From the NCBI GenBank assembly GCA_004794655.1, contig SMMW01000003.1, positions 744,001 through 808,000 of the forward strand: a stretch of DNA of 64,000 bases, in the 5' to 3' direction. Each line of letters starts with the position of its first letter. The first letter of the stretch is position 1. The notes under the pieces were generated by a model that ran no database searches, was not told where the DNA came from, and saw only the letters and a program-made list of their open reading frames with translations. The translations under genes and the position numbers were made by a program. Below are positions 36,863-48,140 of this stretch, piece after piece. Origin of the DNA: Marisa cornuarietis. Lineage: Eukaryota > Mollusca > Gastropoda > Architaenioglossa > Ampullariidae.

Positions 36863-37652
36863 CGCTCCTTAACAAGAGCGGAATCGCTCTCCAACGCTGT
36901 GAGCCCTCTTCCCTTTCTCCGATATGAAAATGCCTGCATTGTTGTGGGATTTATTTGTGGCGCAGCAGTGCATGCTCTCAGCAGTAATGTGTGGGGCTGA
37001 CGCCACATCAACTGCGGGGCCCGGGGTAGTAGCGATAGAGTGCAGGGCCTTTACAAGTCGACTAATTTTCAGCCCATTTGGCGACTCGATAAACAGAAAA
37101 TATTGAGCGACAGCAAGTGCGTCACCACTAAAGTTGCAGCTACCTCCCCGTGATTGATGTCTTGTCAGAGTTCTTGGTCTTGCCTGACTGAGCTCAGTTC
37201 CAGGTGGGCTTTTTCACCTTTGTTTTCCGTGACGTCAGCACAGAGCGACCGGCAAGAAGGCGACTCCATGTTGCTGAGCACTCGTCAGCCCGAGTTCAAA
37301 ACCACCCACCGTAGCATGGATGAGTGAAAGCTGTAACTGCCATGCTCCACGCCGTCCAACCATCTCGCCAACCCCACCCCCTACACTCTCTTCTCTCTAG
37401 CGATGGCTGCTCATTCTTTATGTCATCAGCCTTGTCACCTAACACTTAACCTCCGCCGAGATTGTTTTTTGGGGGGAAGATGCTGCCAAGTGCATCAGTT
37501 TCTTACTACCCTGTCTCTTTCACCTTATGCCGCTTACTACTTCACCTACCCGTCTTACTCTCCTTTACCTGCATACTCTTCCTACCTGTCTCACCTTATT
37601 GTCTCTCACCCGTAACCAAATGGCTTACGTTTCTACCTGTTCTTTTTTCCAG

Positions 37653-38407
37653 GGTACATTCGTGATGTCATCCCGTCTCCAGTGATCCAGAATGGTGGTG
37701 ACGCTGAGCATGACCATGTAGAACCCAGTACGCCAGGTCAGCTGAGCGAGTCGGCCGCCACAGAGTCCGCCCAGCAACACCAGCAACAGCAACAGCAGCA
37801 GCAGAACCGCAACCACGTCTTCAACAACGGTGTGACTGTTGGCTACACGTACGACGCCTTCTTCATCAGCGACGGCCGGTCTCGGCGGAGGACGTCCCTC
37901 GACAGCAGCAGCGACTCGCACCAAAGTTCCGCCAGTGCGGCAGCGGAGGCAGCGGTGCGGCCCGCGGCAGGCGGCAGGCAGCGGTACACGTGCAGCGAGT
38001 GCGGCAAGGACTACGCCACGTCGTCCAACTTGTCGCGACACAAACAGACGCACCGGTCGCTGGACAGCAAGAGCGCCAAGAAATGTCCGCACTGCGACAA
38101 GGTGTATGTCAGCATGCCCGCCCTCTCCATGCACATCCTCACACACGATCTTCGTCACACCTGCAACGTGTGCGGCAAACACTTCAGCCGCCCCTGGCTG
38201 CTACAGGGCCACATGCGGTCACACACGGGTGAGAAGCCCTTCGGGTGCGCGCACTGCGGCAAAGCCTTCGCCGACCGCTCCAACCTGCGCGCACACATGC
38301 AGACTCACTCCGCCTTCAAGCACTTCACGTGCCGCCGCTGCAACAAGTCCTTTGCTCTCAAGTCTTACCTCAACAAGCACTACGAGTCGGCATGCATCAA
38401 GGAGTAG
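37653..38407 (+). CDS. scrt: Scratch-family zinc-finger repressor, coding exon 2 (five zinc fingers)
   Basis: Last coding exon: codons 61-311 and the TAG at 38405-38407. After the splice (YIRDVIPSP) there is a glutamine tract around residues 101-111. The Scratch-specific motif [14 protein letters not shown] follows at 126-139, then a serine/alanine-rich linker. Five fingers run from 174 to 308: C174/C177/H190/H194, C205/C208/H221/H225, C231/C234/H247/H251, C259/C262/H275/H279, and a last C2HC finger C287/C290/H303/C308. Phrases such as [20 protein letters not shown] and [20 protein letters not shown] are near-invariant in Scratch proteins and separate it from Snail/Slug. The fingers bind E-box-type DNA in this superfamily. 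All zinc ligands are present, so it appears functional. I saw no canonical AATAAA in the next 2 kb. Confidence 0.97.
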
Positions 38408-38419
38408 GCGGCAAACTTC

Positions 38420-39005
38420 GGCAGTCAGGTAGTCATGCCGGTAGTCATGCAGTCAGTCAGGTAGTCATGCCGGTAGTCATGCAGTCAGTCAGGTAGTCAT
38501 GCCGGTAGTCATGCAGTCAGTCAGTCAGTCAGTCATGCCGGTAGTCAGGCAGTCAGTCAGATAGTCAGTCATGCCGGTAGTCATGCAGTCAGTCAGTCAG
38601 TCATGCCGGTAGTAGTTATGGAGTCAGTCAGGTAGTCATGCCGGTAGTCATGCAGTCAGTCAGTTAGTCAGTCAGTTAGTTATGCCGGTAGTCATGCAGT
38701 CAGTCAGTCAGTCAGTCAGTCATGCCGGTAGTTATGCAGTCAGTCATGCATTCAGTCAGGTAGTCATGCCGGTAGTCAGTCAGGTAGTGATGCCGGTAGT
38801 CAGTCAGGCAGTCAGTCAGGTAGTCAGTCAGTCAGCCAGGGAGTCAGCTAGTCATGCACTCAGCCACTCAGTCAGGTAGTCAAGTAGTCATGCAGTCAGG
38901 TAGTCATGCCGGTAGTTAGGCAGTCAGGTAGTCATGCCGGTAGTCAGGCCATCAGTCAGGTAGTCATGCCGGTAGTCATGCTGTCAGATAGTCAGGCTTA
39001 CTTAC
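38420..39005. repeat. ~32-bp minisatellite/(CAGT)n immediately after the Scratch stop codon
   Basis: Starts within about 20 bp of the TAG. Units combine TAGTCATGCCGGTAGTCATG with CAGTCAGTCAGG, and runs of CAGT vary between units. If transcribed, it forms the start of the 3' UTR. Confidence 0.93.
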
Positions 39006-39169
39006 TGTTTAGCGGGAGAGGTGGGGTGGGGTGGTTTGCGAAGCTTGTCAAGCGAGTTCACTTAGGAAAGAAACTCCAGGGTATATAGAGACAGGTAGTT
39101 CACAAACAAGAATTCTGCGAGGGCACAGTGATGGACAGTAAACAACGAGAATTCAGCGGATAAAGGTCG

Positions 39170-40020
39170 GCAGTCAGTCAAGAATATTGAGGTGTATTGT
39201 CAGTCAATAAGAATATTGAGGTGTATAGTCAGTCAAGAGGAATATTGAGATGTATTGTTATTCAAGAAGAATATTGAGGTCTATAGTCAGTCAAAAAGAA
39301 TATTGAGGTGTATAGTCAGTCAAGAAGAATATTGAGGTGTATAGTCAGTCAAAAAGAATATTGAGGTGTATAGTCAGTCAAGAAGAATATTGAGGTGTAT
39401 AGTCAGTCAATCAAGAATATTGAGGTGTATAGTCAGTCAAGAAGAATATTGAGGTGTATAGTCAGTCAAAAAGAATATTGAGGTGTATAGTCAGTCAAGA
39501 AGAATATTGAGGTGTATAGTCAGTCAATCAAGAATATTGAGGTGTATAGTCAGTCAAGAAGAATATTGAGGTGTATTGTCAGTCAATAAGAATATTGAAG
39601 TGTATAGTCAGTCAAGAAGAATATTGAGATGTATTGTTATTCAAGAAGAATATTGAGGTGTATAGTCAGTCAAAAAGAATATTGAGGTGTATAGTCAGTC
39701 AAAAAGAATATTGAAGTGTATAGTCAGGCAAGAAGAATATTGAGGTGTATTGTCACTCAAGTAGAATATTGAAGTGTATAGTCAGGCAAGAAGAATATTG
39801 AGGTGTATAGTCAGTCAAAAAGAATATTGAGGTGTATTGTCACTCAAGTAGAATATTGAAGTGTATAGTCAGGCAAGAAGAATATTGAGGTGTATAGTCA
39901 GTCAAGTAGAATATTGAGGTGTATAGTCAGTCAAAAAGAATATTGAGGTGTATTGTCACTCAAGTAGAATATTGAGGTGTATAGTCAGTCAAGAAGAATA
40001 TTGAGGTGTATAGTCAGTGA
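39170..40020. repeat. 29-bp minisatellite downstream of Scratch
   Basis: About 29 units of AGTCAGTCAAGAAGAATATT plus GAGGTGTAT. Variants (GTCACTCAAGTAG, GTCAGGCAAG) recur in ordered blocks. Confidence 0.95.
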
Positions 40021-41337
40021 AAAAAAAATCCGGCTCCACTTGTGCGGAAGATTTTCCGCCGCTGACTTGTAAAGAAGCAGACAGGAAACAATCTCGAGGT
40101 CGGTCCATTAATGTCTGGAGGCGTTGATTAATCTGATTGCTGACTGTGAACAGTGCGCTAATAACTTCAATGGCTGTCAAGTGAACAACTGAAGTAACAA
40201 TTTATAGCCCTACAATCCCAAAGATCCGAAAGTCATCACATGAAGATGGGATGTGAGGTGGAGTAGTGGATATTTGGTAAAACATTTCACCCCACGTAGT
40301 TGGCAAAGCAACGGAATTACACCTGACTGAACAGTTGCAGTCCGCCTATCCCAGCATGCAATGCAATGTTGTTTTCAATCATCGAATACGGTGTTATTTT
40401 TTTTCTAATCTGTCGGCAAACAGCTGATTATGTATTTCTGCCCTCCTCTTACTTCTTCTAAACCATTGCGAAGACAAGTCATGGAGAGCGACACCCCAAG
40501 TCAACTCCTCTCTCTCGCGTGCGCGTGCGCGCTAAACATTGTAATCTTAACAAAAAAAAAAGATAAGAGCGATAAGGAAGAAGTTGATGAGAAAATAAGG
40601 AGAAAATAAGGAAGAAGTTGATGAGAAGACGTGAACTGCGTGTTGGCCAAGCAGCGAGTTGTACCCGTGCTGGGCCCTCGGGTGGTTAGCGTTATGACGC
40701 AGTGCGACTGCGCTCCAGTGCCTGAAGGGATGTGAACATGTGTTCACGTGTGTTCACATGTGTTCACATGACGCTGAATGTTTGTACTAAGTGCTGATTT
40801 ATTTGCCCACTTCCGTCTGAACCTGCGCATGCGCGATTTAACGCATGCGCATTGCCTCTACACCAGTGCCTATGTGAAAGTTGAAAACCGAGACTGAAGC
40901 TCATAATACAAGAAAGTTGGTCACGTGTCTGTTTGAAACATTCTAGAACATTTAGTGACTGCTTGTTACCTGTTACTGATAGTTTCCTATCGCCGTATTT
41001 ACTGAGTGTAATCCACTGTCATTGGTTATTTCGCACACGATTGGCCGTTATGAGAAGACAACCATGTTGATTTACATCCACCCTCCCTCCCAGCCCCGCC
41101 TTTCCTGTCAAAGCTTCCCTGACACACACACACACACCTACCGGGGCTACAGCCTTCTCGTCCACACCCAGGCCCACTTTGTCGTGAGTCACGTGACCCC
41201 CCCTGTTTGCACTTTGTCCTGCACCTCGCTGTTTATAATACATAAATATATTTATATACCCGTACAATACCCCTACAGTACCCAGTGCTGCATTGTACAT
41301 GGACTTGTATGTCTGGCGCAGTGTACACAGCGGAGGA
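40021..41337. other. Single-copy region, no gene supported
   Basis: No coding region. A palindrome-like TGTTCACATGTGTTCACATG lies near 40741-40770, and paired GCGCATGCGC-type motifs lie near 40827-40852. A tRNA-like phrase near 40680 is discussed under rejected items. Confidence 0.4.
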
Positions 41338-41371
<34 letters not shown>

Positions 41372-41570
41372 GCACATACACACATAAATACACTCTAATG
41401 CGCGCGTGCAGACAAACACACACACACACACACACACAAGCACATACACACATACATACACTCTAATGCGCGCGTGCAGACAAACACACACACACACAAG
41501 CACATACACACATACATACACTCTAAAGAGCGCGTGCACACACACACACACACACACAAACATGCACATT
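41338..41570. repeat. (CA)n composite repeat, ~60-70-bp units
   Basis: Three to four units of ACACTCTAATGCGCGCGTGC plus AGACAAACACAC, joined by CA tracts. Confidence 0.9.
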
Positions 41571-41831
41571 GACACATTAGCACGCTCTGTCCTAGAGGAC
41601 AAGTAGAACAAATGTTTTTTAAACATCCCATCTACATCTTCGTTTTCTTTATTTCTCCATCTCTCTCTCCCTCCCGTTTATAAGTGTCAGGGAGAAAGGT
41701 CAGAACGAACTCTTCACACATCTCATCCACATCTCCTCTATCTCTGCCTCTCTCTATCCTCTACCCTTCACCCTCTCCAGTTTTACTCCATTCCACGTCC
41801 GTCCCTTTGACAAACGGATTCGCGGCAGTAG

Positions 41832-41995
41832 CTACGTGCCGCTACGTACCGGGTAGCTACGTGCCGCTACGTACCGGGTAGCTACATGCCGTTACGTACC
41901 GGGTAGCTACGTGCCGCTACGTACCGGGTAGCTACATGCCGTTACGTACCGGGTAGCTACGTGCCGTTACGTAGCGGGTAGCTACGTGCCGTGTC
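41832..41995. repeat. 25-bp minisatellite rich in TACGTG
   Basis: Six to seven units of GTAGCTACGTGCCGCTACGT plus ACCGG. Every unit carries CTACGTGCC, and CpG density is unusually high for the surroundings. Confidence 0.93.
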
Positions 41996-42245
41996 CTGAC
42001 CACCGATGCCTCTTGTCCTGGACTATTATGCACTTAGAGCCACACATATCTGACTTTGTCTGCGTCTTTCCTTATGCAGTCTGGTCCACCTGTACTTTAC
42101 ACACACACCAGGTGAGCAACTCGTCTCTACATGCCTTGCACGAAGAACTTTTTTAAGACCATGTTATTAGATATATTGCTAGTTACTCTGTACATATCAC
42201 TTACAAAATCTACTTTTGTCCCCGACACATGGCGTGAAGTGCAAG

Positions 42246-42330
42246 TTGTGTGTGTGTGTGTGTGTGTGTGTCTGTGTGTCTGTGTGTGTGTGTGTGTGTG
42301 TGTCTGTCTGTCTGTGTGTCTGTGTGCCAT
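42246..42330. repeat. (GT)n microsatellite
   Basis: GT dinucleotides with CTGT interruptions. The flanks (42000-42245 and 42331-43080) contain no recognised gene. Confidence 0.92.
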
Positions 42331-43079
42331 GTATTTTTGTAGGCCCTGTACATGCAGACGATATTCGCGACCACATTTCTGGTTTCAGTTTCCCTCGAGG
42401 TTTCCATAGACCCACCCAGTCAACATCTTGTTTCTGTGTTGGTGTAGGCGGCGCACATGAAGCTTCTTAGTGCAAGAATGTTGATGTTTATGGAGAAATC
42501 ATATCATTCCGGGTTGTGAGCTACAAAATCATGTCTTGCATTTTGTCAAAATAGTGTTGAACTATACACCGCATCAGAGTTGACATTTTACAGATGTTTT
42601 GACTTTTTTAAGACCAGATTGATCCTGTCTGGAATATTTTGTCCAAATTACCGTTTATCTCAAGAGCAGCATGTTTCCCTTTATTTTCTGCTGACCAACT
42701 ATTTTCATAAGCTTGAACATTTAGCTGATATTTTGGGAGAAATAAGTCTACACGAGTGTAAAGTACAAGAAAATAATTCTAATTTGTTGGGGTACAACCA
42801 GCAATAGTTTTTTGACTAAGCTGTCAGTCCTGCAATAGTTGTTGTTGTTTGTGTGCTGTACTAGTACCTGTCGGCTCTCTTGGTTTCCAAAACTAACATC
42901 TGACGACCGTTGTTAAGATGCTAGGACAACAACAATAATATTTAGTCGTACACAGTGTCTTCTGTCTCTTGTAATCAATGAATGGGACCACGTATATAAT
43001 CACTTTCCTTTCTTGTCTGTGTGAAACTGTGTCGCCTGAGCTGATTGTAGTCTGGACATAGTTCAGTAAACCCATGGAC

Positions 43080-43460
43080 TCAGTAGTTAGCTGTGTTTAG
43101 TTTACAATTAGTCCAGTCAACAAATCTGCTCATTAGCTACTTGTGTTTATTGCAGCCAATCAGTAAGGAGATTTGTTAAATGTTATTTGTGTTTATTTTA
43201 CATTTAGTGCAGCAAACAGATCTCCTCTTAGTTGTGTTTATCAAAACTAGTCCCTTTAACAAATTTGCTTCTTGGTTGTATTTATCCAAACTAGTCCAGT
43301 AAACAGATCTCCTGTACGGTTAGTCATGTTTATTTTGAAACTAGTGTGGTAAACAAATCTGCTCATTCCTTGTGTTTATTTTGACAGTAGTGTGGTAAAC
43401 AAATCTGCTCATTCCTTGTGTTTATTTTGACACTAGTCCAGCAAAGAAAGCTGCTCACCA
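43080..43460. repeat. Degenerate ~50-60-bp tandem repeat
   Basis: Seven to eight imperfect units containing AGTAAACAAATCTGCTCATT and TTGTGTTTATTTTGA. Two adjacent units at about 43340-43440 are nearly identical. Confidence 0.8.
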
Positions 43461-44590
43461 GCTAGTTGTGTGTTGTACTCATTGCTTGCTCAGCTTATGT
43501 TGTATCCGCTGGTTTGTCTCGCTGTGTGTGTGTTTTCTGTCTGGATGTCTGTGTGTTGATATGATCTGTTTCTATTACCTTATCAGTATTACATTTGTGT
43601 TACCAGAGGGACAAGTTGTGGCAATACTGCCCCCTTCCCTGCCGGGCCCCATCTACTTAACATGTACAGCAGTCTTCGTGTACTTATTCATCTATTCATC
43701 ATTTTTTTAAGCCGGATTTTTTTTGTTTACAGACCATTGATACATTGTATGATATTTTAGTATTAGAAACAAACTCTTTTGTACGGAATTTTGTACACAA
43801 ACAATTGCCATAAATACCGGATGTGACGTCAGTTTGCTTCTCACATCCATGATTTGGTTTTTCCGCTCCCTTTGTCATGTTTGTGTTGTTCATATTGTGT
43901 GCATATACAGAAGCTTGCAATAATATGCAATATGTGCAATATCGGCTACTCTCTCTTGACTGTATGTAAGTGGCGTTTTTACTTACAATTTACTACTGTG
44001 TTATCATTTATTTCTCATGTTTTTAGCGGTTCATGCACCGATTCGTCTGTTGACCCAATTTTCTATTTTTTGCATAAGGTTTACTTTTTTGGTTATATTT
44101 TTGTCCTTCATAATTATTTGTGTATTTTTTTAACGTGGACAAATGTCACGAGGACAGAATCTACATTGTGTTCTTCATTTGCTCACCGAGTTGTACGATG
44201 CCAATACATTCCATTGCTACACCAGACGAGTGTCGTTTTTTTTTTTTTAAATTTCTCTACCATAATTTTGAAACCAGTTGTCAGATTCACTTACCTGTTA
44301 TTGTCGGGAACACTTCAGTCCCACACACATGCATGTTTCATTATCTCTCACTGTGCTGCTGTTGATGACAGTCACTGTGCGGTGTCCGCCATGTTGTTAG
44401 TGATGACACACAGTCAGTTCCCACATTGCGGTTGGTTTTGACAGTCAGTTCTCGTGTAGTTTACACAAACGTGAGTAGACTTCATCTTGTCGATGATGTA
44501 AGCCAACATTCAGGACAGTTTCCGCCAGTTTCAGGCCTAGTGATTGCAGCGACGTTGTCTCCTCACTTGCACCTTACAGCCGCACACTGC
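43461..44590. other. AT-rich single-copy region, no gene supported
   Basis: T-rich DNA with open frames that lack any recognisable domain. I could not support a gene or a mobile element. Confidence 0.4.
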
Positions 44591-44591
44591 A

Positions 44592-44850
44592 CACCGCCAT
44601 CTTGTCTTATACACACCGCCATACACACTGTACACCGCCATCTTGTCTTATACACACTGCCATACACACTGTACACCGCCATCTTGTCTTATACACACCG
44701 CCATACACACTGTACACCGCCATCTTGTCTTATACACACTGCCATACACACTGTACACCGCCATCTTGTCTTATACACACTGCCATACACACTGTACACC
44801 GCCATCTTGTCTTATACACACCGCCATCTTGTCTTATACACCGCACCTTC
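44592..44850. repeat. 41-bp minisatellite
   Basis: About six units of ACACTGTACACCGCCATCTT plus GTCTTATACACACCGCCATAC. One shortened unit lies at the right end. Confidence 0.94.
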
Positions 44851-44904
44851 CACCTCATACATGCTGCACACACGCACCTGCACTGCACACGTGTACTTGT
44901 CGTT

Positions 44905-45012
44905 CCGTAATAATAATAATAACGGAAATGTATAAAGCGTATTTCCCTGCTTTACACAAGGCTCAATGCGCTTTACACAGAAAGTCAAAGACAAATTCAC
45001 TCAACCGACAAA
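44905..45012 (+). repeat. Dispersed (AAT)n-headed repeat, copy 1
   Basis: AATAATAATAATAACGGAAA leads into TATAAAGCG...TTTCCCTGCTTT and GGCTCAATGCGCTTTACACA. I recognise this layout as a dispersed repeat class found in marine invertebrate genomes. Copy 2 lies 400 bp away. Confidence 0.5.
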
Positions 45013-45039
45013 GTGAAACAGACTAAAACATGTCCACAA

Positions 45040-45228
45040 ACAATGGTACAGAGATATATCAACAAAATTAATATCCCCACACACACACACACACACAAAC
45101 AATGGTACAGAGATATATCAACAAAATTAATATCCCCCCCCACACACACACACACAAACAATGGTACAGAGATATATCAACAAAATTAATATCCCCCCCC
45201 CCACACACACACACAAAAGAAAAACCTC
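45040..45228. repeat. ~62-bp composite repeat with C-run and (CA)n
   Basis: Three units of AACAATGGTACAGAGATATA plus TCAACAAAATTAATATC, each ending in a C-run of increasing length (4, 7 and 9 C) followed by CA repeats. Confidence 0.93.
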
Positions 45229-45374
45229 TGGACAATAATAAAAACACGTACACGGACGCACGCAAAGTAAGATGCAAATGTAATGTCTATAGAAGGACGA
45301 ATGGGAGGAAGAAACACGTGAAGCCAGTAGTCGCTAACAGTTTGCTCAACCCAACTGAAAATCTGTAAGCGAGG

Positions 45375-45462
45375 CTGAAAATAATATTGAAATAATAATG
45401 TTGGCTTGTATAGCGTCATATCCTGGCCTGTGGACAGCTCAAGGCGCTGACGTCAAAATAAG
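45375..45462 (+). repeat. Dispersed (AAT)n-headed repeat, copy 2
   Basis: AATAATATTGAAATAATAAT is followed by TTGTATAGCGTCATATCC and GACAGCTCAAGGCGCTGACG, the same layout as 44905-45012. It is followed directly by the 44-bp array. Confidence 0.5.
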
Positions 45463-45554
45463 ATGACGTCAAAATGTGGGTGTGTAACGGGCCGTCACCT
45501 CCACGTCACAGGGCAACGTCACACACAGCGTCACACACAGCAAGAACACAGTCC

Positions 45555-47522
45555 TCAGCACAAATATCCAACACGTCATACAAGCCGGAATACACTCCAT
45601 ACAACAAATATCCAACATGTCATACAAGCCGGAATACACTCCATACAACAAATATCACACATGTCATACAAGCCGGAATACACTCCATACAACAAATATC
45701 CAACATGTCATACAAGCCGGAATACACTCCATACAACAAATATCAAACATGTCATACAAGCCGGAATACACTCCATACAACAAATATCCAACATGTCATA
45801 CAAGCCGGAATACACTCCATACAACAAATATCCAACATGTCATACAAGCCGGAATACACTCCATACAACAAATATCCAACATGTCATACACTCCATACAA
45901 CAAATATCACACATGTCATACAAACCGGAATACACTCCATACAACACATATCACACATGTCATACACTCCATACAACAAATATCACACATGTCATACAAG
46001 GCGGAATACACTCCATACAACAAATATCAAACATGTCATACAATCCGGAATACACTCCATACAACAAATATCACACATGTCATACAAGCCGGAATACACT
46101 CCATACAACAAATATCACACATGTCATACAATCCGGAATACACTCCATACAACAAATATCACACATGTCATACAAGCCGGAATACACTCCATACAACAAA
46201 TATCACACATGTCATACAAGCCGGAATACACTCCATACAACAAATATCACACATGTCATACAAGCCGAAATACACTCCATACAACAAATATCAAACATGT
46301 CATACACTCCATACAACAAATATCAAACATGGCATACAAGCCGGAATACACTCCATACAACAAATATCCAACATGTCATACAAGCCGGAATACACTCCAT
46401 ACAACAAATATCAAACATGTCATACAAGCCGGAATACACTCAATACAACAAATATCCAACATGTCATACAAGCCGGAATACACTCCATACAACAAATATC
46501 ACACATGTCATACAAGCCGGAATACACTCCATACAACAAATATAACACATGTCATACAAGCCGGAATACACTCCATACAACAAATATCACACATGTCATA
46601 CAATCCGGAATACACTCCATACAACAAATATCCAACATGTCATACAAGCCGGAATACACTCCATACAACAAATATCCAACATGTCATACAAGCCGGAATA
46701 TACTCCATACAACAAATATCCAACATGTCATACAAGCCGGAATACAGTCCATACAACAAATATCAAACACGTCATACAAGCCGGAATACACTCCATACAA
46801 CAAATATCCAACATGTCATACAAGCCGGAATACACTCCATACAACAAATATCACACATGTCATACAAGCCGGAATACACTCTATACAACAAATATCCAAC
46901 ATGTCACCGGAATACACTCCATACAACAAATATCACACGTCATATAAGCCGGAATACACTCCATACAACAAATATCACACATGTCATACAAGCCGGAATA
47001 CACTCCATACAACAAATATCACACATGTCATACAAGCCGGAATACACTCTATACAACAAATATCACACATGTCATACAAGCCGGAATACACTCCATACAA
47101 CAAATATCACACATGTCATACAAGCCGGAATACACTCCATACAACAAATATCCAACATGTCATACAATCCGGAATACACTCCATACAACAAATATCCAAC
47201 ATGTCATACAAGCCGGAATATACTCCATACAACAAATATCCAACATGTCATACAAGCCGGAATACACTCCATACAACAAATATCCAACATGTCATACAAG
47301 CCGGAATACACTCCATACAACAAATATCAAACACGTCATACAAGCCGGAATACACTCTATACAACAAATATCCAACATGTCATACAAGCCGGAATATACT
47401 CCATACAACAAATATCCAACATGTCATACAAGCCGGAATACACTCCATACAGCAAATATCAAACATGTCATACAAGCCGGAATATACTCCATACAACAAA
47501 TATCCAACATGGCATACACTCC
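45555..47522. repeat. 44-bp minisatellite, ~45 copies, open in all plus frames
   Basis: Units of ATACAAGCCGGAATACACTC, CATACAACAAATATC and MAACATGTC. A few units are shortened. No unit has a stop in any plus frame, and 44 mod 3 = 2 rotates the frame each unit, giving overlapping open frames of up to 692 codons. All three frames are equally open and full of the same peptide words, so I do not call a gene. Confidence 0.96.
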
Positions 47523-48140
47523 ACAGAAAATGCAACATCCAACAGAAGATGAACAAAAGTCCAGCGGACATGAATCCCACATCACCGCGCCAGTCATGAA
47601 GTCCAAATCCAACAAGACAGTATCAAAGGCCATCATGGACTAGCACATTGTCCAAGCCAGTTGTCTGCACGCATATGTCCAGTTCCTGAAATACTTTCTT
47701 CAGCCGTCCGTCCAGTGTCGGGAAAAGGCTGTCTATCAAGACCGGGTGGATGGGGTTGGATCGCAACACCTCTTTCATGGCCCTGCTGAGAACACCATCC
47801 CGCTACAGCTGCAGGCTGTTCCAAGTGGACGTCCTCAACATGCAGCAGTCTTGTACAGGAGCAAGGATGGCGACTTCATCATAACAAGGGTTGCCGAAAC
47901 TCAAAATACAAAAAAACGACAAAAAACGACAGAAAGCCGTCCCCTCAAGCCAGTTATGCGAAGGGACGTCACTCTCCATTCTGTATTGTACCCGGGTACT
48001 TCTACCCAATGTGTAGCTTCCAGTCTCGCCTGTACTTTGTGTTGTACATGGTGGTCGTCAAATACCCAACATATTCCTATCAAGCATACACCATACATGT
48101 TTATTGTACACCTGCTCATTCCATTAATGGTCATATCATG
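47523..48140. other. Single-copy island between two arrays
   Basis: About 620 bp of non-repetitive DNA. A plus-strand frame near 47746 reads [14 protein letters not shown] and might be a decayed gene or retroelement piece, but I do not recognise it. Confidence 0.3.

Larger units (their letters stand above)
31787..37652 (+). other. scrt: Scratch intron (5,866 bp)
   Basis: GT at 31787 and AG at 37651-37652, preceded by a pyrimidine tract (TGTTCTTTTTTCCAG). The placement is supported by frame continuity and by SNAG and zinc-finger halves lying on either side. The intron holds several minisatellites, CA/GT microsatellites and a SINE. The stretches 34350-36420 and 36870-37640 contain AT-rich or (GA)n-rich single-copy DNA with no gene seen. 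Confidence 0.9.

Noticed and set aside
37625..38182. 185-codon minus-strand frame and 197-codon plus frame over the zinc fingers
   Set aside because: Shadows of Scratch exon 2, whose zinc-finger frame is unambiguous.
40660..40740. tRNA-like phrase GGGTGGTTAGCGTTATGACG
   Set aside because: No consistent A-box and no B-box in the same orientation; too weak to call a tRNA or SINE.
45474..47599. Open frames of 692, 660 and 360 codons
   Set aside because: They are the same 44-bp stop-free unit read in rotating frames; all three frames are equally open and start and stop arbitrarily.
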